From: Thermoproteota archaeon
Lineage (GTDB): Archaea; Thermoproteota; Methanomethylicia; Nezhaarchaeales; WYZ-LMO8
DNA: 5,143 nucleotides
Direction: 5' to 3'
Assembly (NCBI GenBank): GCA_011605835.1
Contig: JAAOZJ010000017.1
Coordinates: forward strand, 1 to 5,143
Part shown: positions 5,107-5,143 of the stretch, piece by piece
Layout: each line of letters starts with the position of its first letter
How positions within the stretch are numbered: position 1 is the first letter of the stretch
The notes under the pieces: model-generated
The model's input: only the letters and a program-made list of their open reading frames with translations
Databases searched by the model: none
Told to the model about the DNA's origin: nothing
Made by a program: the position numbers and the translations under genes

Positions 5107-5143
5107 ATGATAAGGTTCACACTCGTGTCAACGAAGACGACGC
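5107..5143 (+). CDS. Start of an unrecognised gene running off the window
   Basis: ATG at 5107 has a well-placed GGTGA and reads MIRFTLVSTKTT to the window edge, about 100 bases after the predicted transcription start. The opening, a short beta-strand-like hydrophobic stretch then STKTT, looks like a plausible N-terminus, but 12 residues do not allow a family call. A second frame is also open to the edge, from TTG 5052 or ATG 5070 (reading MLLLTVVSMVKRDD...). It has no clear Shine-Dalgarno site and is the main alternative. Only one of the two is likely to be coding. Confidence 0.4.
   Translation, partial: MIRFTLVSTKTT

Overview
The window looks archaeal, most likely from a thermophilic member of the Thermoproteota (Crenarchaeota-like). 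The signs are purine-rich coding strands, heavy use of AGG for Arg and ATA for Ile, GTG starts, GAGG-type Shine-Dalgarno sites between tightly packed genes, and a TTTATAAA TATA box preceded by a GAAAGC BRE-like element. GC looks to be in the mid-50s by eye; I did not compute it. I cannot name a genus.

Positions 2-3862 hold a metal-tetrapyrrole chelatase locus. First comes a CobN-type large subunit (CobN/BchH family), whose 5' end lies outside the window. It is carried in two reading frames: the upstream part ends at 424, and the C-terminal 514 codons run from about 396 to 1940 in the +1 frame. The two pieces join inside a weakly conserved linker next to a run of five G, and together they would give one uninterrupted CobN. 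A one-base overlap (TAGTG) then leads to a 640-residue fused ChlI-ChlD protein, with an AAA+ motor at the N-terminus, a charged Pro-rich linker and a C-terminal VWA domain with an intact MIDAS. These are the parts of a two-component ATP-dependent chelatase: CobN binds tetrapyrrole and metal, and ChlI-ChlD drives insertion. Cobalt into a corrinoid is the default guess, but nothing in the window fixes the metal or the substrate.

Positions 3886-4851 hold a polytopic membrane protein of the nucleoside-recognition/Gate type, 23 bases downstream on the same strand and with its own Shine-Dalgarno site. It contains what looks like two Gate-like repeats. Because Gate domains also form the membrane part of the FeoB iron transporter, a role in moving a metal or a tetrapyrrole precursor for the chelatase is an attractive inference, but unproven.

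Positions 4852-5143 hold no large complete gene. There is a short SD-led 21-codon ORF of doubtful status, then a good archaeal promoter (BRE plus TATA at 4964-4981). A perfect 9-bp inverted repeat with a 6-base spacer (4997-5020) sits exactly where transcription should start. An SD-led ATG at 5107 may open the next gene, which runs off the window. I see no tRNA, rRNA, CRISPR array, insertion sequence or convincing terminator.
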